In this document: piece by piece, positions 7,897 through 16,466 of the stretch
How the letters are laid out: every line of letters begins with the position of its first letter
Position numbering within the stretch: position 1 is the first letter of the stretch
Origin: Thermogemmatispora aurantia
GTDB lineage: Bacteria; Chloroflexota; Ktedonobacteria; Ktedonobacterales; Ktedonobacteraceae
Assembly: GCF_008974285.1 (NCBI RefSeq)
Contig: NZ_BKZV01000003.1
Location: 62,001-126,000, forward strand
Length of the DNA stretch: 64,000 nucleotides
Direction: 5' to 3'
The notes under the pieces: model-generated
What the model saw: the letters and a program-made list of their open reading frames with translations, nothing else
Told to the model about the DNA's origin: nothing
Database searches by the model: none
Translations under genes and position numbers: made by a program

Positions 7897-8734
7897 CGGA
7901 GGGCAGGCGAAGGGGAGGGTAGCCCTCCAGGGAGGAAGGAGCCAGGTGCTCCTTGGGCGCCACCTGATCCGGAGCAGATGGCCACCGGCTGCGGGCTTAT
8001 CACTACAGAGCAGAGGCATTTCAGGAGTGAGAGGCGGCCCCCATGAGCGGCTGAGCAGCCTCCACTAACCTTTGTATGCAGAGTCCAAGAGGCTCGTCCG
8101 CTGCAACCGCTGCAACATAGTACAGGGAGTCGCCCTGCAACCTGAGTGCTCTGTCTGCCAGCAGGCCCCCCAACGCCTGGCCCCCACGGGTAAGCCACCT
8201 GTCCGGCATCAGGGCAGACGCAAGAGAGACCAGACCTTGGCTGGGCTGGTGGAGCAACCATACGAACAGCCCTTCCTGGAGACTGACCCGGTGAGGGCAG
8301 GCCCAGGTGGTGGCTGGCTCCTGCCTCAGGCGAGGGAAGTTCAGGATAGTTCCCCAACCCCTTTTCTTGTCCCTTTTCTTGTCTCCTGGGCCATTCTGCT
8401 GTGATCCTCTGCCCCAGCCACTGTTGCTATCGGCTGACCACCGCACCGGTACGGCGTCATTGTGGCTCGCCAGGTGCCTGGCATGAGCGGCAGCGGACTG
8501 ATACCGTAAGCGGGCCAGAAGGAAGCCAGGGCAAGGTCACCGTCGTCCCTGCCGCAGGCGTAGACCTGGACACCAGACTCACCCGTGCCTGCGGACGGAG
8601 CCAGGAGAGGCACAAGCGGACGGGCTGGGGGCTATTTCTGATCAGTTCAGTCAGAACTGGCCCGGCCCACAGCTCCGTCCCGCCGGTCTCCTGGCCAGGA
8701 AGACAGGAAGGAGCCGGGAGGCTCCTTGAGGTTC
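7897..8734. other. Long intergenic stretch (838 bp) with a GC hairpin but no convincing gene
   Basis: Directly after the response regulator a small hairpin GGAGGG-TAG-CCCTCC (7914-7928) may end its transcript. A 13-base direct repeat CCCTTTTCTTGT occurs near 8350-8380. Open frames on both strands lack ribosome-binding sites and recognisable composition. At the right end a strong hairpin belongs to the next gene. Confidence 0.5.
8708..8727 (-). terminator. Terminator hairpin of the small secreted protein gene
   Basis: A perfect 8-bp stem AAGGAGCC / GGCTCCTT with a 4-base loop begins 8 bases after the stop codon on the minus strand. A pyrimidine-rich stretch (CCTGTCTTCC) follows. Confidence 0.55.
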
Positions 8735-9205
8735 TTAGATGCTCACCCAGATCAGTGGCCAGAAATTCTGGACACTTCCCTGCACATAGAAGCCATCTTG
8801 AGCCTTTTCGAGCTGGAACGAATAGTACCCGGCGCCACCTGTGACCGTTACTGTCCCGCCGGCCTCGGGTAGCCAGACCGTCCCAATGGGCACATCATTC
8901 AGGTAGAGGGTCAGCAGCATGGCGTAGCCGGGGCGGTAGTTGTAGGAGGTAAAGATCCACTGGTGCGTCCCAGCATCCAGGTAATACTCGTCACTGCGCG
9001 TGACCGCCGAAAAACTATAGCCGAAGCTATAGTGCTGATCGGGGCTATTATAATAGAAGCGTGAGCGAAGGATAGGCAGCTGAGCCCTTGTCGCCATAGC
9101 TGGCTTATGGGCCAGGGCTGCCGCCTGGGCATGAGCCGGCAACAAAAGCCAGCAAGAGACAACCATCATCAGGGCAACACTCAAGGCAAGAACCCAGCGT
9201 TTCAT
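8735..9205 (-). CDS. Small secreted protein of unknown function
   Basis: 156 residues from the ATG at 9205, chosen because AAAGGAG is 8 bases upstream; an in-frame GTG at 9214 is too close to it. The start MKRWVLALSVALMMVV and PAHAQAAA form a classical signal peptide with an AxA cleavage site. The mature part is rich in Tyr, Phe, Ser and Gly with alternating polar and hydrophobic residues (FYYNSPDQHYSFGYSFSAV, AGYYSFQLEKAQDGFYV), suggesting a small beta-sandwich. No Cys occurs in the predicted mature protein and no enzyme motif is visible. I do not recognise the family. It stands alone on its strand. Confidence 0.72.
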   Translation of the reverse strand: MKRWVLALSVALMMVVSCWLLLPAHAQAAALAHKPAMATRAQLPILRSRFYYNSPDQHYSFGYSFSAVTRSDEYYLDAGTHQWIFTSYNYRPGYAMLLTLYLNDVPIGTVWLPEAGGTVTVTGGAGYYSFQLEKAQDGFYVQGSVQNFWPLIWVSI

Positions 9206-9426
9206 CAACTGCACTCCTTTCCAGCATTCCCAGCTAGCTTGCGGTATCTGCCAGAGCTTGTAGCCCCTGCTGAACAGAGAACTACTAGTATAATTATACC
9301 TCGTTTTGCAAGATCAAAAAGTGAAAAACATCAATCTGATAATTTATATCTCCAAGCCAGATATTACACAAGTACCTTTTAGAAAGCAAAGGCCAGTGGG
9401 CGCTCGTGGAGGGAGGAGTCAGGAGC

Positions 9427-10152
9427 TTAGCGACTGGTACCGCTAAGCTCCTGGGAGGCCTCATGTGTAGGGCTGCCACGCTGGGACTCCACGCCGGAGG
9501 TATGCTGCGCGGTGGGGGGAGCAGGCTCCTGCTCGCGCGAGGGAGAAACTCGGGCCCCGCTGAGCACCAGCACCTCGCAAGGAGCATGCTTGAGGACATA
9601 CTCGACGGCGGGATCGATCTGCTGCAGACTACCGCGCACGCGCACGGGGCAGTTTGCCACAATAATCAGATCAGCAGCGCTTTGCGTCGCCTCGTAAACG
9701 ATGGCCGGGCCGGCCTGCCGGGCCTTCAGTACCCGCACCGTTAGCGTTGAAGGCGTCTGGCTCTGGCGCGCCACCGAGCGTGCACGCTCTATCAGGGCCT
9801 GGACACGTTTCTCCTCCTCGCCCAGCGTTGCGTCCAGGGGCAGCATGAAGGGCACCTCAATCACGGCCAGCGCCCAGACGCTCCCATTGCGGTGGCGGGC
9901 CATTTGGAGTGCCAGGGCCAGTGCGCGGTCGGTCTCCTCGCTACAGTGCAGCAGCGGCACCAGAATCCGAGTCATTTTATTGAGTGAGCGGACGGCCCGG
10001 CTGGTAGTGCGGCTCAGCTCGGTCTCTGGAGGCAGATGGAGCATCCAACCGAGGACCCCGATAATCGCAGCGGCAAACAGCAGTGCGATCACCACACCGA
10101 TAGGAGTAATCAAGAGTGGATTGGTGGGGGTGGCCACCAGCATCGCCAGCAT
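9427..10152 (-). CDS. Universal stress protein domain with N-terminal membrane segment
   Basis: A 241-residue protein. Residues 1-40 hold one transmembrane helix (TPIGVVIALLFAAAIIGVLGWM). Residues about 60-200 form a UspA-like domain starting MTRILVPLLHCSEETDRALALA and ending with a nucleotide-fold segment DLIIVANCPVRVRG ... APCEVLVL. The C-terminal 40 residues are Pro/Glu/Ser-rich. The start codon overlaps the stop of the upstream small membrane gene (TAATG), and that gene overlaps the APC permease, so the three form one coupled operon. Universal stress domains attached to or next to cationic amino-acid permeases are thought to regulate transport; here the domain is a separate membrane-anchored protein. 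Nucleotide binding cannot be judged with certainty. Confidence 0.82.
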   Translation of the reverse strand: MLAMLVATPTNPLLITPIGVVIALLFAAAIIGVLGWMLHLPPETELSRTTSRAVRSLNKMTRILVPLLHCSEETDRALALALQMARHRNGSVWALAVIEVPFMLPLDATLGEEEKRVQALIERARSVARQSQTPSTLTVRVLKARQAGPAIVYEATQSAADLIIVANCPVRVRGSLQQIDPAVEYVLKHAPCEVLVLSGARVSPSREQEPAPPTAQHTSGVESQRGSPTHEASQELSGTSR

Positions 10153-10433
10153 TACTGCTCTCCTCCCCTGCGTTGGCGGGCGTGGGCCAGGCGCCAGGGA
10201 GGGAGCAGCTGAAGACGCACCATTCCCAGCGCCACAAAGGCCAGGCCCAGCAGCAGCAGCGTCCAGGCCTGCCAGCCCAGCCAGAGTGCCCGCAGGCTAA
10301 TGATCATTCCCAAGGGAATAATGAGGACGCTGACCATCTGGCGGTAGCGTCCCCGCCAGTCGCGGCTGCCCTCTACTTTCTGCTCTGGCCTCTCACGGGC
10401 CTGCTCCCTCTCTTGGTTTCGAGGTACCCTCAT
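10152..10433 (-). CDS. Small two-helix membrane protein in the permease operon
   Basis: 93 residues with a very basic N-terminus (RNQEREQARERPEQK), two hydrophobic segments (VSVLIIPLGMIISLRALWLGW, then WTLLLLGLAFVALGMVRL) and a basic C-terminus (ARQRRGGEQ). Its start overlaps the stop of the APC permease gene by four bases and its stop overlaps the start of the Usp-domain gene, which is strong evidence of a real, co-translated gene. Function unknown. The location suggests an accessory subunit of the permease or an anchor for the stress-domain protein. Confidence 0.72.
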   Translation of the reverse strand: MRVPRNQEREQARERPEQKVEGSRDWRGRYRQMVSVLIIPLGMIISLRALWLGWQAWTLLLLGLAFVALGMVRLQLLPPWRLAHARQRRGGEQ

Positions 10434-12175
10434 CCTTCCCTCCTTTGCTCCTCTTCACGGGCAGTTGTCGTTGTACGTCGACCATTGCCTCGGCTCTCCT
10501 GGGGTGGTACCGGTACAGACACCACACGAGCAGTGGGAGGGGCCAGAGGCGCGCGCGCCTCTTCGCCGGTGAGAAGGCGTTTGCGTGCCAGGTTCTCGCG
10601 CAGCTCCTCGACCAGGTCGTACTCCTCGGCGTCCGCATAAACAGCCAGTTGCTCCTCGGGCCAGTTGCGGGGCACGCTGCCAAAGACTGGCAGACCCGAG
10701 CGCTTGCGGTGCCAGACATAGATGAGCAAACCCAGCAGCAACCAGCCTGGTCCCGCCAGCCGTCCGATAGCGTGCGTCAGTACCACCATCACCAGCATAC
10801 TGCTGATCCCCAGCAGGCCCAGGATACCTACCACTGGCAGGAAGCGGCTCTCTCCATCTTTCCCGCGGAAGCGGATATTCAGCGGCACCTTAAACGGTCG
10901 CGGTGTCCAGGGGTCGACGAAGCGCAGCACCAGCAGCGAGATGAAGACCAGAATATAAGCTGTCGCTGCGCCAAAGGCGTACATGTTGCCCAGGACATCG
11001 TAGGCATTGGGCGAGAGGCCAGCCAGCCACAGCTCCAGCAGGGCAAAGCCCGAGAAGACTACCAGCGTGCGCACAGGGGTGCGAAATTTGGGATGCACTC
11101 GTGCCAGTTGCCGCGGCAGCAGATCGTAGCGCGCCATTGAATAGGTGATGCGCGAAGAGCCGAACACGCCCGCGTTCGACGAGATCAGCACCAATGTCGC
11201 CCCCAGCAGTGCCACATAGGGACCGGCGACCAGGCCGAGAAAAGGAATATGGCTGGCAAGCCAGGCGATCGGATCGCCGTTATGCTCGGCGAAGGACTGC
11301 CAGGGCAGCATTGCCAGTCCCAGATTCGAGAAGGCCAGGGCATAGATGAGCACCGTCAGAATCAGGGCCAGCGAGGTTCGCGGTACCACCTTGCCAGGGC
11401 GGATCGTCTCCTGGCTGGCCTGACTGATCGATTCCAGGCCGACGAAGGAGATGATCGCCAGCGAGGCCCCATACGCCAGGTGATAAGGGTCGGGCCAGGA
11501 CTGAGTCATCTGCCGCAGCAAGAGCTGCGGGTCAAACGCGAACAGGAAGCCGAAGAAGAGAATCGTCGACTCGCTGATCACATCCAGGGCGCCTAGCACC
11601 TCGTTGAAGCGCGAGGATTCGCGCACCCCAATAATATTAAGGACGGTCAACAGGACCACGAAGATGGTTGCTTCTAGAATGAGCCACGGCTGAACGCCGG
11701 GCAATGTCAGACCTCCCAGGTGCAGGTCGATGCGCGTATTCAGGACCGGCAAGAAGAAATTGATGTAGCCAGCAGAGGCCAGAGCGAAGAGCGAGATGTC
11801 GATAGTAAAATCCAGCAGGACGGCCCAGCCAGCCACAAAGCCCCAGAAATCACCCAGGCCGCGTAACACATAGAACTGGCCACCGCCAGCCATTGGATAA
11901 GCAGCCGCCAGCTCGGTGTAGGCCAGGCCAACCATCACATAGACCAGGCCGGCGAAAAGAAAGGCCACATTGGTCGCGCCCTGGGCTGCGGCCATCACAA
12001 TGCCCAGTGCTACATAGACGTCGGCCCCCACATCGGCGTAGCCCCAGGTATAGGAACCCCAGACCCCTACTGCCCGTCTGAGTCCTGGCCCCACGCTCTC
12101 CTGGGCTGCTGTGGTAGTGTGCCCATCGGCCTCAGTGGAGGCGAGTGGCGCTCGCGCTGACTGATTGCCGAGCAT
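10430..12175 (-). CDS. APC-superfamily amino-acid permease with long C-terminal tail
   Basis: 581 residues from the ATG at 12175, which has AAGGAGG 8 bases upstream; the upstream extension to 12325 is rejected. Twelve hydrophobic segments are expected for this fold. The first carries GVWGSYTWGYADVGADVYVALG, a variant of the APC glycine motif, and AYPMAGGGQFYVLRGLG matches the conserved loop after helix 2. YGASLAIISFVGLESISQAS is the helix 6 region. The C-terminus after about residue 500 is cytosolic, charged and Arg/Glu-rich. It probably imports an amino acid or polyamine by proton symport. It overlaps the following small membrane gene. The upstream region has a perfect -10 and four phased CTTGAG-type repeats. 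Confidence 0.88.
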   Translation of the reverse strand: MLGNQSARAPLASTEADGHTTTAAQESVGPGLRRAVGVWGSYTWGYADVGADVYVALGIVMAAAQGATNVAFLFAGLVYVMVGLAYTELAAAYPMAGGGQFYVLRGLGDFWGFVAGWAVLLDFTIDISLFALASAGYINFFLPVLNTRIDLHLGGLTLPGVQPWLILEATIFVVLLTVLNIIGVRESSRFNEVLGALDVISESTILFFGFLFAFDPQLLLRQMTQSWPDPYHLAYGASLAIISFVGLESISQASQETIRPGKVVPRTSLALILTVLIYALAFSNLGLAMLPWQSFAEHNGDPIAWLASHIPFLGLVAGPYVALLGATLVLISSNAGVFGSSRITYSMARYDLLPRQLARVHPKFRTPVRTLVVFSGFALLELWLAGLSPNAYDVLGNMYAFGAATAYILVFISLLVLRFVDPWTPRPFKVPLNIRFRGKDGESRFLPVVGILGLLGISSMLVMVVLTHAIGRLAGPGWLLLGLLIYVWHRKRSGLPVFGSVPRNWPEEQLAVYADAEEYDLVEELRENLARKRLLTGEEARAPLAPPTARVVSVPVPPQESRGNGRRTTTTAREEEQRREG

Positions 12176-12323
12176 GAGACTTCCCTCCTTCTCTGCAGGA
12201 CGGGGCCGTGGGAGCTGATCCTTCTTCCATTCGGCTCTTGGGCCGGTCTCGTCCTTCCGGCAGGAAGAAAGTGGAAGGGCTGAGTCCCGGCTCCTATGGC
12301 CCCACCCTGTGAGAGTTACCCCC

Positions 12324-12389
12324 ATTATAGAAGCGACCTCCTCAAGGAAGGCTCAAGAAAAAGGAGGGCCTGCTCAAAAGCTGCTCAAG
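12324..12389 (-). promoter_or_regulatory. Promoter with four helically phased CTTGAG repeats upstream of the APC permease
   Basis: On the minus strand a perfect TATAAT (12329-12324) is preceded by CTTGAG-type hexamers at 12346-12341, 12357-12352, 12378-12373 (TTTGAG) and 12389-12384. Their spacings are 11, 21 and 11 bases, that is, on the same DNA face. The proximal copy replaces a normal -35. This is the layout of sites for dimeric OmpR/PhoB-type activators; which one is unknown. Confidence 0.55.
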
Positions 12390-12431
12390 ATGGCCCCTGC
12401 TCCCCGGACGGTCTGCATACTGCCGTTGCCC

Positions 12432-12460
12432 TTGCGCTTTCTTTCTCTAGAAGATAGAAT
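12432..12460 (+). promoter_or_regulatory. Possible promoter of the AAA ATPase-VWA-rsmG operon
   Basis: TTGCGC (12432-12437), a 17-base spacer and TAGAAT (12455-12460) face the operon. The first gene starts at 12821, so the leader would be about 350 bases. Confidence 0.4.
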
Positions 12461-12820
12461 AGGATAGGTTCCACACGTTTTCCTGGTGAGTGGGCGTTGG
12501 GAGACCCGCAGGCCCGTGGCCGGCCAGCAGGGCGGGGCGCGGGACGCTGCAGGATCTCTGCCCCGTTGCCAGCCAGTCTGTCTGCCTAAATCACTCGATC
12601 AAGCAAGGGCATTGGCGGCGGGCGGCAACGCAGCGGCTGCCTTCGACCGGCTGCTCGCAGCGGTTATGCTCCTGTGCTGGATCAGCGCATTGGTCCGTGG
12701 CGTGCTATCCATGAGCGCGACCCTGGGCTAGGTCGAGAGAGCGGAGCGCTGGGGCGCGAGGAGCGCCGGAGGCACAGAGCGCACACGTAACCACCCCCGA
12801 GAAAGGTAGCTTAGAGCGGA
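12461..12820. other. Leader or intergenic stretch before the AAA ATPase gene
   Basis: GC-rich sequence with two short overlapping open frames lacking ribosome sites. I see no clear structure or gene. AAAGGTAG lies about 10 to 15 bases before the ATG at 12821. Confidence 0.35.
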
Positions 12821-14224
12821 ATGACCATCACAACACAACCGCGCACAATCGGAGAATTGCGTGAAAGTGGCTACAGAGTCCTCTCCGTCAAAGAAGAGAT
12901 GCGTAAAAATCTCATCGAGAAGGTGCGTAAAGGAGAGGAACTGTTTCCCGGGATCATTGGCTACGAGGACACAGTGATCCCTCAGATTGAGAACGCGATC
13001 CTTTCCGGCCAGGACATCATCTTCCTCGGCGAGCGTGGTCAGGCCAAGACGCGCATGGCGCGCAGCCTGGTCAACCTGCTTGATGAGGAGATACCGGTCA
13101 TTGCTGGCTGTGAAATCAACGATAATCCCTACGCGCCGATTTGCAAAGCGTGCCGCGATAAGGTAGCTGAGCAGGGAGACAAGGTAGAAATCGCCTGGCT
13201 CCCGCGGGATCGCCGCTACAGTGAGAAGTTGGCCACACCAGACATTACCATCTCCGACCTCATCGGTGAGGTCGATCCCGTGCGCGTTGCCGAAGGGCGC
13301 TATCTCTCGGACGAGCTGACCATCCACTATGGCCTGATCCCTCGGACCAATCGCGGTATCTTCTGTATCAACGAGCTGCCCGATCTGGCTGAGCGCATCC
13401 AGGTCGGCCTGCTCAATATCATGGAAGAGCGCGATGTCCAGATCCGCGGGTATAAGATTCGGCTGCCGCTCGATGTCTATGTAGTGGCTAGCGCCAATCC
13501 CGAAGACTATACCAATCGCGGGCGGATCATCACGCCGCTCAAGGACCGCATTGGGTCCGAGATCCGCACTCACTATCCGCTCGATATCGAGCATGAGATC
13601 CAGATCATGGAGGCGGAGAGTAACCGCTTCCCCACCGATGGGCTAGAGGTCGTAGTGCCACGCTTCATGAAGGAGATCGTTGCGATGGTGACCCATCTGG
13701 CCCGGCGCAGCAACGACATTAGCCAGCGCTCCGGTGTCAGCGTCCGTGTCTCGATCACCAACTATGAGAACGTGGTGAGCAATGCCTGTCGCCGTGCCCT
13801 CCGGCTGGGTGAGCGCGTAGCGGCTCCGCGCGTGAGCGATCTCTCGGCGATCATTGCTTCTACCAGCGGCAAGATTGAGCTGGATACAGTGGGCGAGGTC
13901 AAGGAGGAGCGTGTTGTGGGCCGCCTGATTAATGGGGCAGTGGCGGAGGTCTTTGGCCAGTACTTTGAGCCGCGCGAATTCGAGCAGCTCCTGGCTGGCT
14001 TTGAACGCGGCCTGAGTGTGCAGGTCGGCGATGACCTGCCGGCGATGGAGTACGTCAATCAGCTCTCGCGCGTCGGCGGGCTGAGCAAGGCCATCGATAG
14101 GTTGCAGGCTCGCGGGCATCCCGCGACCATTGCTTCGGCGGTCGAGTTCATCCTTGAGGGCCTCCACCTGAATCGCCGCCTCAACAAAGACGAGATGAGT
14201 GGCAAGATCCGTTATCGACGCTAA
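12821..14224 (+). CDS. MoxR/ChlI-type AAA+ ATPase
   Basis: 467 residues. Walker A GERGQAKT lies at residues 70-77, Walker B GIFCINELPDL near 185, and sensor-1-like VVASANPEDYTNRGR near 220. The order and insert pattern match the magnesium-chelatase I / MoxR group. A CKACRDK pair of cysteines at about 110 is an unusual insert and might bind metal. Members of this group work as ATP-driven chaperones with a VWA-domain partner to insert metals or activate target complexes. The VWA gene follows 142 bases downstream, supporting that pairing. The aerobic CO-dehydrogenase accessory proteins CoxD and CoxE are also an AAA ATPase and a VWA protein, and a cox-like cluster starts 4.7 kb downstream, but an opposite-strand gene intervenes and both proteins here are longer than CoxD and CoxE. 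Confidence 0.88.
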   Translation: MTITTQPRTIGELRESGYRVLSVKEEMRKNLIEKVRKGEELFPGIIGYEDTVIPQIENAILSGQDIIFLGERGQAKTRMARSLVNLLDEEIPVIAGCEINDNPYAPICKACRDKVAEQGDKVEIAWLPRDRRYSEKLATPDITISDLIGEVDPVRVAEGRYLSDELTIHYGLIPRTNRGIFCINELPDLAERIQVGLLNIMEERDVQIRGYKIRLPLDVYVVASANPEDYTNRGRIITPLKDRIGSEIRTHYPLDIEHEIQIMEAESNRFPTDGLEVVVPRFMKEIVAMVTHLARRSNDISQRSGVSVRVSITNYENVVSNACRRALRLGERVAAPRVSDLSAIIASTSGKIELDTVGEVKEERVVGRLINGAVAEVFGQYFEPREFEQLLAGFERGLSVQVGDDLPAMEYVNQLSRVGGLSKAIDRLQARGHPATIASAVEFILEGLHLNRRLNKDEMSGKIRYRR

Positions 14225-14366
14225 GAGGCTCACTGCGGCTTCCCCTGCCCTGTTATGGACCGCCGCTGAGCTGGACTGGGTGCGCCAACGGGCGGATAGC
14301 AGCACGCGGGCGGCGGCTTCGTCCCAGCTAAAACAGGGGACAGCGGGGAGCAGAGGGAGATTTCCC

Positions 14367-16466
14367 ATGTTGAAGCGCTTTTTCCGAACCCGCTACGGCT
14401 ATTCGCGCTGGGATGGTACCCAAGAGATCGAGGGACTGGATGCTGATGACATCATGCGCGCCCTCGCAGATGACTACCTGGAGCAGGGCGATCTCCAGCA
14501 GGCCCTGCGTCGCCTGATGCAGGACGGTATGCAGCGGCCCGATGGGAGGCGCAATCTCGGTCTGCGCGAACTGCTGGAGCGGCTGCGCGCTCAGCGTAGT
14601 CAACTGCTCAATCGCTATAATATGGCCTCCGGCGTCATGGATGATCTGCGCCAGAAACTGGAGGAGATTAAGCAGCTGGAGCGTGAAGGGATCGAGCGCC
14701 GTCTCAGAGAGGCTCAGGAGCTGGCCGAGGCCGAGCAAGCTCGCCAGTCCGAGGCCGGAACTCCGTCCCAGCCTGGCGAGGATACTGCCGGTAGCGATGC
14801 CCTGACGCCCGAGCAGAAGCGCCGCATGCTGGAGACTATCGCCCAGCGCAAAAAGCAGTACCTGGAGAGCCTCCCTCAAGATCTGCCAGGGCAGATTAAG
14901 GCCCTCTCCGAGTACGATTTCATGGAAGAGGCAGCGCGCGAGAAGTTCAATGAACTGCTGGAAAGCCTGCGCCAGCAGATGATGCAGCAGTTTTTCCAGG
15001 GCATGCGGCAATCGCTGCAGAGCATGACGCCCGAAGATATCGCCCACCTGCGCGAGATGATCCGCGAGCTGAACCGCATGCTGCGTGAACGGCAGCAGGG
15101 TCTCAACCCGGATTTCGACTCCTTCATGGAGAAGTATGGCGAGTACTTCCCCGGGGTGAATACGCTCGATGACCTCATCGAGCAGATGCAGCAGCGCATG
15201 GCGGCCATGCAAGCTCTGCTAGAAAACCTCTCGCCGGAGCAGCGCCAGGAGCTGGAAAATCTGATGGAGCAGCTCATCAGCGACGATCGCATCCGTGTTG
15301 ATCTGATGGAGCTGGCACAGAATCTCCAGGCCCTGGCTCCCCTGGATGACTACCGCATGCGCTTCCCCTTCCGCGGCAGCGAACCCCTGCCGTTCAACGA
15401 GGCTCTGCGCATGATGGGCCGGCTGCAACAGATGGAGGGCCTGGAGGAGCAGCTCCAGCAGGCGCGACGCCTGGACGACCTGGAGGCCATCGATAGCGAG
15501 AAAGTCCGCGAGCTGCTCGGCTCCGATGAGTATCGCTCTCTTGAAGAGTTAAAGGCCCTGATGAAGATCCTGGAGGAGGCCGGCTATATTCAAAGGAAAG
15601 GGAACCGCTGGGAGCTAACGGCGCGCGCCATCCGTAAGATTGGTCAGAAGGCGCTCCAGGACATCTTTGACAAGCTCAAGCGCGACGGCTTCGGACGCCA
15701 CGTCAGTCCTTTCCGCGGCCCCGGCGGCGAGCGCACCGATGAGAGCAAGCGCTATGAGTTCGGCGACCCCTTCCTGCTGGACCTGCAAAAGACGGTCATG
15801 AATGCCGTCTATCGCAATGGCACCGGCACGCCCATCAGGCTCTCTCAGGAGGACTTCGAGGTCTATCGCACGGAGTTCACAACGCAGTCATCAACGGTGC
15901 TCATGCTCGATATGAGCATGAGTATGATCTATAACGGCTGCCAGCAGGCAGCTAAGAAGGTAGCGGTAGCCCTGGAGAGCCTGATTCGCTCGCAGTTCCC
16001 GCGCGACAACCTCTACATCGTGGGCTTCTCATTTGTGGCGCGTGAGTACAAGCCGGAGGAGCTGATCGAGATCGGGCGCTATGATCATAGCCAGGGCACC
16101 AATCTGGCCCACGGGTTGATGCTGGCCCGCCAGCTGCTCTCACGCCATCGCGGGATCAACAAGCAGATCATCCTGGTGACCGATGGGGGCCCGACGGTCT
16201 GGTACGAGGAGGAGCTGGGAGGCTGGCAATTTGCCTACCCACCTAACCCCTGGGCCGAGCAGCAGGCGCTCCTGGAAGTCCAGCGCTGCACGCGTGAGGG
16301 GATCACCATCAACACCTTCATGCTCGAAGATGATCGCTGGATGGTCAGCTTCGTTAACCAGATGGCCGAGATCAACCACGGGCGAACCTTCTACACCGAT
16401 AAGAATAACCTGGGTGAATACCTGCTTGTTGATTATCTCAACAGCAAGCGCAAGCGGATCTCGTAA
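14367..16466 (+). CDS. VWA-domain protein, partner of the AAA+ ATPase
   Basis: 699 residues from the ATG at 14367, with GAGGGAG upstream; a longer reading from GTG 14199 overlaps the ATPase gene and has no ribosome site. Residues 1-450 are helical and very rich in Glu, Gln, Arg and Leu (coiled-coil, for example EQMQQRMAAMQALLENLSPEQ). Residues about 505-690 form a von Willebrand A domain with the MIDAS DMSMS at 515-519, GTNLAHG as the threonine element and LVTDGGPTV as the acidic turn. Together with the ATPase it probably forms a metal-insertion or remodelling complex in the cytosol; the substrate is unknown. Its TAATG stop/start junction couples it to rsmG. Confidence 0.87.
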   Translation: MLKRFFRTRYGYSRWDGTQEIEGLDADDIMRALADDYLEQGDLQQALRRLMQDGMQRPDGRRNLGLRELLERLRAQRSQLLNRYNMASGVMDDLRQKLEEIKQLEREGIERRLREAQELAEAEQARQSEAGTPSQPGEDTAGSDALTPEQKRRMLETIAQRKKQYLESLPQDLPGQIKALSEYDFMEEAAREKFNELLESLRQQMMQQFFQGMRQSLQSMTPEDIAHLREMIRELNRMLRERQQGLNPDFDSFMEKYGEYFPGVNTLDDLIEQMQQRMAAMQALLENLSPEQRQELENLMEQLISDDRIRVDLMELAQNLQALAPLDDYRMRFPFRGSEPLPFNEALRMMGRLQQMEGLEEQLQQARRLDDLEAIDSEKVRELLGSDEYRSLEELKALMKILEEAGYIQRKGNRWELTARAIRKIGQKALQDIFDKLKRDGFGRHVSPFRGPGGERTDESKRYEFGDPFLLDLQKTVMNAVYRNGTGTPIRLSQEDFEVYRTEFTTQSSTVLMLDMSMSMIYNGCQQAAKKVAVALESLIRSQFPRDNLYIVGFSFVAREYKPEELIEIGRYDHSQGTNLAHGLMLARQLLSRHRGINKQIILVTDGGPTVWYEEELGGWQFAYPPNPWAEQQALLEVQRCTREGITINTFMLEDDRWMVSFVNQMAEINHGRTFYTDKNNLGEYLLVDYLNSKRKRIS

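Noticed and set aside
8072-8404. Small plus-strand frame with CNRC...CSVC resembling a zinc ribbon
   Set aside because: No ribosome site, no family-like residues after the second pair, and composition like the surrounding non-coding DNA; the Cys pairs may be chance.
12486-12731. Overlapping small plus-strand frames before the AAA ATPase gene
   Set aside because: Two frames compete over the same bases without ribosome sites; treated as leader.
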